DNA from: Streptomyces bacillaris
GTDB lineage: Bacteria > Actinomycetota > Actinomycetes > Streptomycetales > Streptomycetaceae
Direction: 5' to 3'
Length of the DNA stretch: 64,000 bases
Assembly: GCF_003268675.1 (NCBI RefSeq)
Contig: NZ_CP029378.1
Span: forward strand, 6,820,001 to 6,884,000
Shown here: piece by piece, positions 44,960 through 52,754 of the stretch
How positions within the stretch are numbered: position 1 is the first letter of the stretch
Layout: every line of letters starts with the position of its first letter
Made by a program: the position numbers and the translations under genes
The notes under the pieces: generated by a model
What the model was told of the DNA's origin: nothing
What the model saw: only the letters and a program-made list of their open reading frames with translations
The model's database searches: none

Positions 44960-44987
44960 CAACGTCCGGTCGGTGGCAAAGATTCCC
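44960..44987 (-). promoter_or_regulatory. Sigma-R promoter of rbpA
   Basis: On the minus strand GGGAAT (44982-44987), exactly 18 bases and GTTG (44960-44963) match the sigma-R consensus GGAAT-N18-GTT. It is 62 bases upstream of the rbpA start. Confidence 0.85.
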
Positions 44988-45164
44988 GTCGCCGGTCATG
45001 CGTCGCCCGTTCGTGCCGCTGCTGTATCTGGGTTGAGTACCCACCCTTGCCCGGTTTGTCACCTCTCGTGGGTGTTGTCACCCAACGGTCGAGCCTCTTC
45101 CACTCGCAGTAACGGTCCTCCGGGCAGGCCAAAGGCGTACACTACCGGCCTTTGACTTCAACGT

Positions 45165-46538
45165 CTAAATCCGTCCGGGTACGGGGTTGCCCGCGGCCTC
45201 GATCGCCCGCCGCACCGGCACCCTCGCGAGCAGCACCGCGCCGAGAGCGAAGAACACGATCAGCGAGATGATCGCCTCCCGGTAGCTGCCGGTCAGCTGG
45301 TACGCCAGACCGAACACCAGGGGCCCCAGCCAGCTCAGACCCCGGTCGCTCATCTCGTACGCCGAGAAGTACTCCGCCTCCTTGCCGCGCGGCACCAGAT
45401 GGGAGAAGAGCGAACGGGACAGGGCCTGGCTGCCGCCCAGCACCAGTCCGATGGCCGTCGCGAGAACGAAGAAGAAGACGGGCGCGTCGGAGGGCAGCAG
45501 ATAGGCGGCGACCAGGATCGCGGTCCATACGACGAGCGACCCCAGGATCGTGCGCTTGGCGCCGTACACCCGGGCGAGCCGGCCCATCCCGAGCGCCCCC
45601 GCCACCGCCAGGACCTGCACCAGCAGCACGGCGACGATCAGGGTCGACTGGTCGAGCCCCAGCTCCTCGGAGCCGTACAGGGACGCCTGGGAGATCACCG
45701 TCTGGATCCCGTCGTTGTAGACGAGATAGGCGAGCAGGAACGAGAGCGTCAGCGGATGGCGCCGCATGTCCTTGAGGGTCGCCATCAGCTGCTTCCAGCC
45801 GGAGCCGACCGCCCCCTCCCCGTCCGGTGCCACCCGCCGGTCGCGCAGCCTGCGCAGCGGTACGAGGGTGAACGCGCCCCACCACACACCCGCCGACGCC
45901 AGACAGATCCGTACCGCGTCGGACTCCGCCAGCCCGAAGGACTCGTGGCCGGTGTAGAGGATCAGGTTGAGCACGAGCACCAGGGCGCCCGAGGTGTAGC
46001 CGAAGGCCCAGCCGCGCGAGGAGACCGCGTCGCGCTCCTCGGGGGTGGCGATCTGCGGCAGATAGGCGTTGTACAGGACCATCGACACCGAGATCGACGC
46101 GTTCGCCACGATCAGCAGGAACGCGCCCAGCAGATAGCGGTGGCCGTCCAGGAAGAACATCCCGGCGGTCGCCGCGGCCCCCGTGTACGCGGCCGCTGCC
46201 AGCAGGGGCTTCTTCCGTCCCGTACGGTCCGCCGCCGCGCCCACGATCGGCATCAGGATCACGGCCACGACGATGGAGGCCGAGACGGAGTACGCGAAGA
46301 GCGAGCCCGCGCGCACGGGGATGCCCAGCGGGTGGACGAAACCGTCGGGGTCGGCCGCCGCCTTGGCGATCGACGTCAGATAGGGACCGAGGAAGACGGT
46401 CAGCACGCTGGTGGAGTAGACGGAACAGGCGAAGTCGTAGAAGTACCAGCCGCGCTGTTCCCGCCTGCGGGCGCTCGGCGTCCCGTCGCCCGGCGGCCGG
46501 CCGGCCGGTTCGGCTGTTCCTGTGGTGCCGGTGCTCAA
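45165..46538 (-). CDS. MFS transporter, Atg22/UMF1 type
   Basis: This 457-residue membrane protein of the UMF1/Atg22-like branch of the major facilitator superfamily has about 12 helices. The N-terminal family signature is RGWYFYDFACSVYSTSVLTVF (about 29-49). Loop 2-3 is GAAADRTGRKKP, and the second half has LLAYLVYNDGIQTVISQASLYG and GRLARVYGAKRT. Yeast Atg22 exports vacuolar amino acids; the bacterial substrate is unknown. The TTG at 46538 has GAGGGGG upstream and is the only start with a good site; a downstream start would lose little. A short inverted repeat CAAAGGC/GCCTTTG just beyond the stop (45130-45154) may terminate transcription. Confidence 0.88.
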   Translation of the reverse strand: MSTGTTGTAEPAGRPPGDGTPSARRREQRGWYFYDFACSVYSTSVLTVFLGPYLTSIAKAAADPDGFVHPLGIPVRAGSLFAYSVSASIVVAVILMPIVGAAADRTGRKKPLLAAAAYTGAAATAGMFFLDGHRYLLGAFLLIVANASISVSMVLYNAYLPQIATPEERDAVSSRGWAFGYTSGALVLVLNLILYTGHESFGLAESDAVRICLASAGVWWGAFTLVPLRRLRDRRVAPDGEGAVGSGWKQLMATLKDMRRHPLTLSFLLAYLVYNDGIQTVISQASLYGSEELGLDQSTLIVAVLLVQVLAVAGALGMGRLARVYGAKRTILGSLVVWTAILVAAYLLPSDAPVFFFVLATAIGLVLGGSQALSRSLFSHLVPRGKEAEYFSAYEMSDRGLSWLGPLVFGLAYQLTGSYREAIISLIVFFALGAVLLARVPVRRAIEAAGNPVPGRI

Positions 46539-46584
46539 CCCGCGCCCCCTCGGTTCTCGCGTGCGGACGCGGACGGACCCGGCG

Positions 46585-47349
46585 TCAGGACCAGGCCCCC
46601 CGCTCGCTCAGCACCGTACGCAGCGTCTCGATGTGATCGGTCATGATGCCATCCACCCCGAGGTCCAGGAGGGCCGCCATTCGTTCCGGTTCGTTGACCG
46701 TCCAGACGTGCACCTGGAGCCCCAGCGCGTGCGCGGTGCGGACGAAGCGGGCGTCGACCACCGGGATGCCGCCCTGGCGCTCCGGGACCTGCGCGCAGAC
46801 CGCCCCCGTACGCAGCGCCGCCGGGATGCCCCAGGAGCGCAGCCGCAGCCCCAGGACGCCGCGCACCCCGTACGAGGTGGCCAGGCGCGGGCCCGCCAGG
46901 CGGTGGGCGCGGGCGACCCGGGCCTCGGAGAACGAGCCGACGCAGACCCGGTCCCAGGCGTCGGTCCGGCGGATCAGCTCCAGGAGGGGTTCCAGGGCCG
47001 GTTCCGCCTTGAGGTCCACGTTCCAGCGGGCCTCGGGGAACTCCTCCAGCAGCTCCTCGAAGAGGGGGAGGGGTTCGGTGCCGCCGACCCTGGCCCGGCG
47101 CACCTCGCTCCACGGCAGGGTGGAGATGGCGCCGGTGGCGTCGGTGACCCGGTCCAGCGTGGCGTCGTGGAAGGCGACGAGGCGGCCGTCCGCCGTGGTG
47201 TGGACGTCGGTCTCGAAGTAGCGGTAGCCCGCCGCGGCCGCCCGGCGGAAGGCGGCCGCGGTGTTCTCCACGCCGTCCGCCGCCCCGCCGCGGTGGGCGA
47301 AGGCGAGGGGTGTCGCGTGGTCGAGATAGGGGTGGCGGCTCGGTTTCAC
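46585..47349 (-). CDS. Glycerophosphodiester phosphodiesterase
   Basis: This 254-residue GDPD-family TIM-barrel enzyme cleaves glycerophosphodiesters to glycerol 3-phosphate and alcohol. Motifs are FAHRGGA with H19 and R20, E28 (ENTAAAF), the metal pair E46/D48 in FETDVHTT, H61 in VAFHDATLDR, and the later NVDLKAE and HVWTVNEPERM. No signal peptide is present, so it is cytosolic. The GTG start at 47349 overlaps the YczE stop by four bases (GTGA), which implies translational coupling. The coupling suggests the membrane protein and this enzyme serve one phospholipid- or phosphate-related process. Confidence 0.93.
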   Translation of the reverse strand: MKPSRHPYLDHATPLAFAHRGGAADGVENTAAAFRRAAAAGYRYFETDVHTTADGRLVAFHDATLDRVTDATGAISTLPWSEVRRARVGGTEPLPLFEELLEEFPEARWNVDLKAEPALEPLLELIRRTDAWDRVCVGSFSEARVARAHRLAGPRLATSYGVRGVLGLRLRSWGIPAALRTGAVCAQVPERQGGIPVVDARFVRTAHALGLQVHVWTVNEPERMAALLDLGVDGIMTDHIETLRTVLSERGAWS

Positions 47350-48083
47350 TGCGGCAGTATGGCCTGCCCGGATGGAGGGGTGGCAACAGGGGCGGGTCCG
47401 GCGGGCGGCGTGGGGGTGGCCGCCGTCGTGGACGTGGGGAGAGCGGGGTCCGCCGACCCGGTAGTTGGCGTGGTGGGCGCCGGGAGCTGGAAGACCCGCA
47501 GGAAGAGCTGGGCCAGCGGGCCGATCGCCAGTGCGTACAGGACCGTACCGGCCCCGAGCGAGCCGCCGAGCAGGAAGCCGGTGACGACGACGGCCACCTC
47601 GATCGCCGTACGGACCAGCCGGATCGAGCGGCCCGTGACCCGGTTCAGCCCGGTCATCAGCCCGTCGCGCGGGCCCGGGCCGAAGCGGGCCGCGATGTAG
47701 AGGCCGGTCGCCACCCCGTTGAGCACGATCCCCAGGACCATCACCGGTATCCGGGCCCCGAGGCCGTCCACCTCCCCGACCAGGGCGAGTGTCCCGTCCA
47801 TCGCCAGGCCCACCACGAAGACGTTCGAGACCGTGCCGAGCCCCGGTCGCTGCCGCATCGGGATCCAGAGCAGCAGCACGATCGCGCCCACGATGATCGA
47901 GACGACCCCGATCGAGATGCCGGTCAGCTCCGCGAGGCCCTGGTGCAGGACGCCCCACGGCTCCAGACCGAGTTCGGCGCGGACCAGCAGCGCCGAACTC
48001 GCCCCGTACAGCGTCAGACCGGCGTACAGCTGGGCCAGCCGCCGGGTCAGGTGAGTGGTGCTCCGGGCGGTGGTCCTGGACAC
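47346..48083 (-). CDS. yczE: YczE/YitT-family membrane protein
   Basis: This 245-residue integral membrane protein has five or six helices in the first 200 residues (RLAQLYAGLTLYGASSALLV, LELTGISIGVVSIIVGAIVLLLWIP in part, VLGIVLNGVATGLYIAA) and a Pro/Thr/Ala-rich cytosolic or wall-proximal tail. In the genus this gene sits opposite the MocR-type regulator YczR, which is taken to control it. The function of YczE is unknown. The GTG at 48083 is the start, and its stop overlaps the GDPD start. The divergent spacer to yczR is 102 bases. Confidence 0.88.
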   Translation of the reverse strand: MSRTTARSTTHLTRRLAQLYAGLTLYGASSALLVRAELGLEPWGVLHQGLAELTGISIGVVSIIVGAIVLLLWIPMRQRPGLGTVSNVFVVGLAMDGTLALVGEVDGLGARIPVMVLGIVLNGVATGLYIAARFGPGPRDGLMTGLNRVTGRSIRLVRTAIEVAVVVTGFLLGGSLGAGTVLYALAIGPLAQLFLRVFQLPAPTTPTTGSADPALPTSTTAATPTPPAGPAPVATPPSGQAILPQ

Positions 48084-48142
48084 GCGTTGCCCCCTGGTGT
48101 GGTGGTAGTGGACTGCTGCGTGTCACTCTGTGGCAGGGGATC

Positions 48143-48160
48143 GGCCACCAGACATGGCCA
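48143..48160. promoter_or_regulatory. GGCCA direct repeats in the yczR-yczE spacer
   Basis: GGCCA occurs at 48143-48147 and 48156-48160, thirteen bases apart, in the middle of the 102-base divergent spacer. A related TGGCA lies about ten bases before. MocR regulators often bind direct repeats, so these are candidate sites. Confidence 0.35.
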
Positions 48161-48185
48161 ATTCGAGGAAGGTGGACTGATTTCG

Positions 48186-49685
48186 ATGGCGCAGTGGACT
48201 TCGACCGTGGGGGCGGCCCAGCTCGCCCGGCAGCTCCAGGCCCAGCAGCCCCGGCCCACCGGACCCGGCGGACGGAAGCCGCCCGCCTACCGCGCGCTGG
48301 CCGACGGTGTACGGCTCCTGGTGCTGGAGGGCCGGGTCCCGGTCGCCGCCCGGCTGCCCGCCGAACGCGAACTGGCCCTCGCCCTCTCCGTCAGCCGCAC
48401 CACCGTCGCCGCCGCCTACGAGGCGCTGCGCGCGGAAGGGTTCCTGGAGTCGCGGCGCGGGGCGGGCAGCTGGACCGCCGTCCCGGCCGGCAACCCGCTG
48501 CCCGCCCGGGGCCTGGAACCGCTGCCCCCGGAGTCGCTCGGCTCGATGATCGACCTGGGCTGCGCCTCCCTGCCCGCCCCCGAGCCCTGGCTGACCCGGG
48601 CCTTCCAGGGGGCGGTCGAGGAACTGCCCCCGTACGCCCACACGCACGGCGACTACCCGGCCGGGCTGCCCGCCCTGCGGCAGATGATCGCCGAGCGCTA
48701 CACGGCACTCGGCATCCCGACCATGCCCGAACAGATCATGGTCACCACCGGGGCGATGGGCGCCATCGACGCCATCTGTCACCTCTTCGCGGGCCGCGGC
48801 GAGCGGATCGCGGTCGAGTCCCCCAGTTACGCCAACATTCTCCAGCTGATGCGCGAGGCGGGTGCCCGGCTCGTGCCGGTCGCGATGGAGGAGGGCATCG
48901 GCGGCTGGGACATGAACCGGTGGCGCCAGGTGCTGCGCGACTCGGCGCCCCGGCTCGCCTATGTGGTGGCCGACTTCCACAACCCGACGGGCGCGCTCGC
49001 GGACGAGCAGCAGCGCCGCGACCTGGTCGACGCCGCCCGCTCGGCCGGCACCGTCCTGGTCGTCGACGAGACCATGACCGAACTCCGCCTCGATGCCGAC
49101 GTCGCCATGCCCCGCCGGGTCTGCGCCTTCGACCCGGCGGGCAGCACGGTGCTCACCGTCGGCTCGGCCAGCAAGGCGTTCTGGGCCGGGATGCGGATCG
49201 GCTGGGTCCGGGCGGCCCCCGACGTCATCCGCTCCCTGGTCTCCGCCCGCGCCTACGCGGACATGGGCACCCCGGTCCTGGAACAGCTCGCCATCAACTG
49301 GCTGATGGGCACGGGCGGCTGGGAGCAGGCGGTGGAGATGCGGCGCGACCAGGCACGGGAGAACCGCGACCAGCTGATCGCGGCGGTGCGCCGGGAGCTG
49401 CCGGAGTGGGAGTTCGCGGTGCCGCGCGGCGGGCTGACCCTCTGGGTGCGTACGGGAGGCCTCTCCGGCTCCCGGCTGGCGGTGGCGGGCGAGCGCGTCG
49501 GCGTACGGGTGCCGTCGGGGCCGCGCTTCGGGGTGGACGGGGCGTTCGAGGGGTATGTGCGGCTGCCGTTCACGGTGGGCGGCCCGGTCGCGGAGGAGGC
49601 GGCGGTCCGGCTCGCGGCGGCGGTGGAGCTGGTGCGCTCGGGTGCGGGCGCGGGGGCGGACGCACCGCGGAGCTTCGTGGCCTGA
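48186..49685 (+). CDS. yczR: MocR-like transcription factor YczR
   Basis: This 499-residue MocR/GntR regulator has an N-terminal winged HTH (about 30-98, RLPAERELALALSVSRTTVAAAYEAL) joined to an aspartate-aminotransferase-like domain (about 115-480). The PLP lysine is K330 in GSASKAFWAGMRIGWV. Other fold-I residues are present, such as DFHNPTG and the Asp-Glu pair VVDETM. It most likely senses PLP or an adduct and regulates the divergent yczE-GDPD operon. The ATG at 48186 follows GAGGAAGGTGG. The stop is followed by degenerate CCTGAGGGG repeats and a hairpin terminator. Confidence 0.93.
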   Translation: MAQWTSTVGAAQLARQLQAQQPRPTGPGGRKPPAYRALADGVRLLVLEGRVPVAARLPAERELALALSVSRTTVAAAYEALRAEGFLESRRGAGSWTAVPAGNPLPARGLEPLPPESLGSMIDLGCASLPAPEPWLTRAFQGAVEELPPYAHTHGDYPAGLPALRQMIAERYTALGIPTMPEQIMVTTGAMGAIDAICHLFAGRGERIAVESPSYANILQLMREAGARLVPVAMEEGIGGWDMNRWRQVLRDSAPRLAYVVADFHNPTGALADEQQRRDLVDAARSAGTVLVVDETMTELRLDADVAMPRRVCAFDPAGSTVLTVGSASKAFWAGMRIGWVRAAPDVIRSLVSARAYADMGTPVLEQLAINWLMGTGGWEQAVEMRRDQARENRDQLIAAVRRELPEWEFAVPRGGLTLWVRTGGLSGSRLAVAGERVGVRVPSGPRFGVDGAFEGYVRLPFTVGGPVAEEAAVRLAAAVELVRSGAGAGADAPRSFVA

Positions 49686-49767
49686 GGGGCGGAGGGTCCT
49701 GAAGGCCCTGAGGGGCTTGTCGGGCCTGAGGGAACCGGGGGTCTGCGGACCTGCGCGGCCTGAGAGG
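49681..49767 (+). repeat. Degenerate CCTGAGGGG repeats after yczR
   Basis: CCTGAGGGGC or close variants occur at 49681, 49707, 49725 and 49759 (spacings 26, 18 and 34). The first copy includes the yczR stop codon. Confidence 0.5.
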
Positions 49768-49781
49768 TTCCACGGCGCATG

Positions 49782-49826
49782 AGTACGGGCGGGGAGCAGG
49801 TCCTCCGGCCGCTCCCCGCCCGTACT
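49782..49826. terminator. Perfect 16-bp bidirectional hairpin terminator
   Basis: AGTACGGGCGGGGAGC (49782-49797) pairs perfectly with 49811-49826 around a 13-base loop. It lies between the convergent yczR and FtsK-like genes. Confidence 0.85.
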
Positions 49827-49856
49827 GGCTCCGTCTGTCTCTGTGTCCGGGGCCGT

Positions 49857-51518
49857 TCACCCCTCCGCGATGGCCGCCTTCGCCTTGGCCAGCTGCCCGG
49901 TCGGTACGGCCTCGACCGCCACCGGCACCTCGGTGGTGTCCCGGTCGTCGTGGGCGTCGACGGCAGCGGGCGCGTCGTCCGGCCGCGGGGCGGCGGCGAC
50001 CGGCCGCTCGTCCCCCGGCCGCTCCGGCAGCACGTCGAGCACCGCCTGCCGGTGGCTCTCGCTCGCGTCCTCATCGTACGGGTCCGGGGTCGCCGGGACC
50101 TGGAGCCGCAGCACCGGCCCGGTGCCCAGGCGGGCGTAGCCGCGTCCCGCCGGGACCTCCGCCGGCGGGGTGGTGTTCGGCTCGGCGCCCAGCACGGCGG
50201 TGATCTGCTCGGGCGAGGCGGGGCCGAGGACGACCCGGGCCCGGGTGTGGGTCCGTACGGTCTCGCCCAGCGTCTCCAGGGCGTCGAACTGGTCGGCCAG
50301 GACGACGGTGACGCCGGCCGCCCGCCCGTGCCGCAGCGGCACCTGGAGCAGCTCCTGCGGGTCGGGCCTGCCGTCGGCCGCCGCGAGATGGCCGAGGACG
50401 CCGGGGCGGTCCAGCAGGATCCAGAGCGGGCGCTTGATGTCCTCGGGGAGGGGGTGGCCGCCCTGGCGGGCCCGGTTGGCGAAGATCAGCCGCCGCTCCG
50501 TCTCGTGGGCCGCCCACTCCAGGGTGGCCAGCGCCCCGCCGAGGCCGGACTCGACGGCGAGGACTCCGGTGCGGCCGACGAGGGCGCCGTACTCACCCGT
50601 ACCGCTGCCGTCCACGACGAGGACGTCGCCCTGCTGGAGGGCCTGGAGGGCGACGGAGCGGATCAGGGTGGTGGTGCCGCTGCCGGGCTGGCCGACCGCC
50701 AGCAGGTGGGGCTCGGTGGAGCGGTTGCCGGTCCGCCAGACGACGGGGGCGGCGTCCACGGTGGTGTCGCCGTCCCGGACCGGGACCGTACGGCGTACCG
50801 CGTCCGGGTCGGTGAAGCCGAGGACCGTCTCGCCGGGGGCGGTGACGAAGCGCTGGGCGGCGACGGAGGTGGAGAGCGGGCCGAGCACGGTCATCACGAG
50901 GCGGTTTGCCTCCTCGTCCCAGGCGAAGTGGTACTCGCGGCCGCGCCCCGACTTGGTGTGCAGCAGCTGCTCGATCCGGGCCCGCGCGGCGGCCTCGCCG
51001 TCGGTGAAGTACGCCGGGTAGGAGACCTGGAGGCGGGTGAGGCGCCCGTCGCCGTCGAAGGCGTAACCGGAGAAGGCCTTCTCCCAGTCGCCGCCGTGGG
51101 CGAAGAGCGGTTCGGGGTCGTCGGCCACCGAGAAGTACGGCACGAGCGCCTCGTACAGGGCGCGCAGCCGGGTGGACTCCGCCTCGTCCGGGCCGGTCTT
51201 CACGGGGGTCCGCTCCCGCCCCTTCCACGCGGCGGCGCCCATCACCGTGATCAGGGCCAGGATCGGCCCGTACGGCACGAGCGCCACGGCGAGCAGGCAG
51301 GCCGCGGCCAGGAACAGCTTGGGACCACGCCGTTCCTTGGGGGTCGCGACCCACTTCTGCCGGCCGGAGACGGCCAGCAGCCGCAGACCACGGACGATCG
51401 TGATCAGCGGATGGAGCACATCGGTGGCACTGTCGGCGGCCGTGCGCGCGATCTCTCTGCTGCGAGTGATCGAGGCGCTGCCGCTGCTCAGAATGCGGGG
51501 GAGTGGTCGCCGGGCCAC
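49857..51518 (-). CDS. FtsK/TraA-like membrane-anchored ATPase with degenerate P-loop
   Basis: This 553-residue protein has N-terminal hydrophobic segments (about 68-95, FLAAACLLAVALVPYGPILALI), an alpha-beta middle and a C-terminal motor-like domain. The P-loop reads GQPGSGTTTLIRS (276-288), with Thr282 where the Walker lysine should be. The Walker B strand WILLDRPG has Asp but no following Glu. Regions such as VVDGSGTGEYGALV and the RVVLGPASPEQITAVLG ending resemble FtsK/SpoIIIE-like proteins of actinomycetes. The tail is acidic and Pro/Asp-rich. The GTG at 51518 has AGGAGA. A 64-residue membrane protein is encoded 37 bases upstream on the same strand. Activity as an ATPase is doubtful. Confidence 0.85.
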   Translation of the reverse strand: MARRPLPRILSSGSASITRSREIARTAADSATDVLHPLITIVRGLRLLAVSGRQKWVATPKERRGPKLFLAAACLLAVALVPYGPILALITVMGAAAWKGRERTPVKTGPDEAESTRLRALYEALVPYFSVADDPEPLFAHGGDWEKAFSGYAFDGDGRLTRLQVSYPAYFTDGEAAARARIEQLLHTKSGRGREYHFAWDEEANRLVMTVLGPLSTSVAAQRFVTAPGETVLGFTDPDAVRRTVPVRDGDTTVDAAPVVWRTGNRSTEPHLLAVGQPGSGTTTLIRSVALQALQQGDVLVVDGSGTGEYGALVGRTGVLAVESGLGGALATLEWAAHETERRLIFANRARQGGHPLPEDIKRPLWILLDRPGVLGHLAAADGRPDPQELLQVPLRHGRAAGVTVVLADQFDALETLGETVRTHTRARVVLGPASPEQITAVLGAEPNTTPPAEVPAGRGYARLGTGPVLRLQVPATPDPYDEDASESHRQAVLDVLPERPGDERPVAAAPRPDDAPAAVDAHDDRDTTEVPVAVEAVPTGQLAKAKAAIAEG

Positions 51519-51555
51519 AGCTGTCTCCTGAAGGGGTGGGAGCGGTCGTGGAGCG

Positions 51556-51750
51556 TCAGAACTTGATCCCGCCCAGCAGACCGGCGAGGCTCGCCCCGCC
51601 TGCCGTGATGCTCGGCGCGATCGCGGTGCCGGCCAGGTAGAAGCCGAACAGCGCGCAGACGATGGCGTGGGACGCCTTGAGCCCGTCCTTCTTGAAGAAC
51701 AGGAAGACGACGATGGCGAGCAGTACCACGCCCGAGATGGAAAGGATCAT
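51556..51750 (-). CDS. Small membrane protein paired with FtsK-like gene
   Basis: This 64-residue protein has two hydrophobic helices (about 2-18, ILSISGVVLLAIVVFLF, and 31-48, CALFGFYLAGTAIAPS) with a basic loop FKKDGLKASH between them and a Gly-rich end. The start at 51750 has GGAG upstream. Its gene lies immediately upstream of the FtsK-like gene on the same strand. Similar tiny membrane proteins accompany FtsK-like genes both in Streptomyces chromosomes and on conjugative elements, so the two may form a membrane complex. No further function is known. Confidence 0.85.
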   Translation of the reverse strand: MILSISGVVLLAIVVFLFFKKDGLKASHAIVCALFGFYLAGTAIAPSITAGGASLAGLLGGIKF

Positions 51751-51807
51751 GAGCGGATCTCCTGGTTGAGGGGACAGTCACCATGAGTCCTTCCAGGATC
51801 ACGCGAA

Positions 51808-51861
51808 GTATCTATACGATAAAAGGTGCAATTGGGTGAATAAAGCGCTTTTTCACTTGAG
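51808..51861 (-). promoter_or_regulatory. A/T-rich promoter island
   Basis: This 54-base stretch of about 37% G+C (hand count) sits in a 322-base divergent spacer. It holds TATAGA-like -10 elements on the minus strand and the palindrome AAAGCGCTTT at 51842-51851. It most likely carries the promoter of the small membrane protein/FtsK-like pair. The rest of the spacer (51751-52072) shows no gene. Confidence 0.5.
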
Positions 51862-52072
51862 TGGCGGAGCGTAACCCGTGGCCCGCGCGCGGTATGTCGC
51901 CACCCGTGCCGGGCAGGAACCACCCGCGGTGATCTTTTGCCGCAACCGGGCCCGGTCATGTCCGACCCGGAGCAGTACCCTGTCGATTCACTCGTACGGC
52001 CCCCGCCGTACACCCCCCGGTCAACCACGGCGGCCCCGGCCGCCCGCACGGTCAAGGAAGGCGGCCCGCGCG

Positions 52073-52465
52073 ATGAGCGAAACTCCCGATCCCGAGGTGG
52101 TCGAGCTGGCGACCAAGGTCTTCGACCTGGCCCGCGCCGGCGAGACCGAGGCGCTCACCGCGTACGTCGACGCGGGCGTCCCCGCCAACCTCACCAACGA
52201 CCGGGGTGACACGCTGCTCATGCTCGCCGCCTACCACGGGCACGCCGAGGCCGTCACCGCCCTCGTCGCCCGCGGCGCCGACCCGGACCGGGCCAACGAC
52301 CGCGGCCAGACCCCGCTGGCCGGAGCCGTCTTCAAGAGCGAGGACGCCGTCGTCGACGCCCTGCTCGCCGCGGGCGCCGACCCGGCCGCCGGAACGCCCT
52401 CCGCGCGGGACACGGCGCAGATGTTCGGCAAGGCCGACCTGGTGGAACGCTTCGGTGCCCGTTGA
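52073..52465 (+). CDS. Ankyrin-repeat protein
   Basis: This 130-residue soluble protein is built of about three ankyrin repeats. The repeat hallmarks are NDRGDTLLMLAAYHGHAEAVTALVARGADPD (about 43-73) and NDRGQTPLAGAVFKSEDAVVDALLAAGADPA (about 76-106), with a capping N-terminal helix and a C-terminal half repeat. It is a protein-protein interaction module with no enzymatic part. Partners are unknown; the next genes encode HEAT-repeat and DUF4240 proteins. The ATG at 52073 was chosen at MSETPDPEVVEL; an upstream extension looks non-coding. Confidence 0.9.
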   Translation: MSETPDPEVVELATKVFDLARAGETEALTAYVDAGVPANLTNDRGDTLLMLAAYHGHAEAVTALVARGADPDRANDRGQTPLAGAVFKSEDAVVDALLAAGADPAAGTPSARDTAQMFGKADLVERFGAR

Positions 52466-52607
52466 GAGGGCGGCGGGCGCGCCTGCGGGCGTGTCCGCCG
52501 AGGGGTCCGCTGACCGGTCCGTCGTAAATGTGGTCGCGGTGGCGAAATGGCTGGGTCATCATGACGTCGCGGGTCCGTTTCGGGCCACCGACGAGAGGCA
52601 GAGGAAG

Positions 52608-52664
52608 ATGCTCTACACCAAGCGGAAGACGGCGGTCGGCCGATCATGTTGCTGCGCGGCGTAG
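52608..52664 (+). CDS. 18-codon upstream ORF with Cys-Cys-Cys, candidate leader peptide
   Basis: The ORF reads MLYTKRKTAVGRSCCCAA and ends in TAG at 52662-52664. AGAGGAAG precedes the ATG as a ribosome site. Three consecutive Cys codons (TGT TGC TGC) lie four codons from the end. The HEAT-repeat gene starts 90 bases downstream, and a hairpin (CGTGCC 52687-52692 with GGCACG 52697-52702, flanked by C and G runs) lies between. Actinobacteria use Cys-rich upstream ORFs for cysteine-responsive attenuation, so this may sense Cys-tRNA. Conservation could not be tested. Confidence 0.5.
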   Translation: MLYTKRKTAVGRSCCCAA

Positions 52665-52754
52665 GGGTGTCCCCGTACGCCCCCCTCGTGCCCGCCGGCA
52701 CGGGGCACTGCACAGTCCCGGTTGCGTCGACAGCTTGATGTGAGGCTTTCTCCC

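Noticed and set aside
49857..51750. FtsK-like gene plus small membrane protein as part of an integrated conjugative element
   Set aside because: No integrase, replication gene, excisionase or attachment-site repeat is visible around it, and flanking genes are core genes. A chromosomal pair is more likely.
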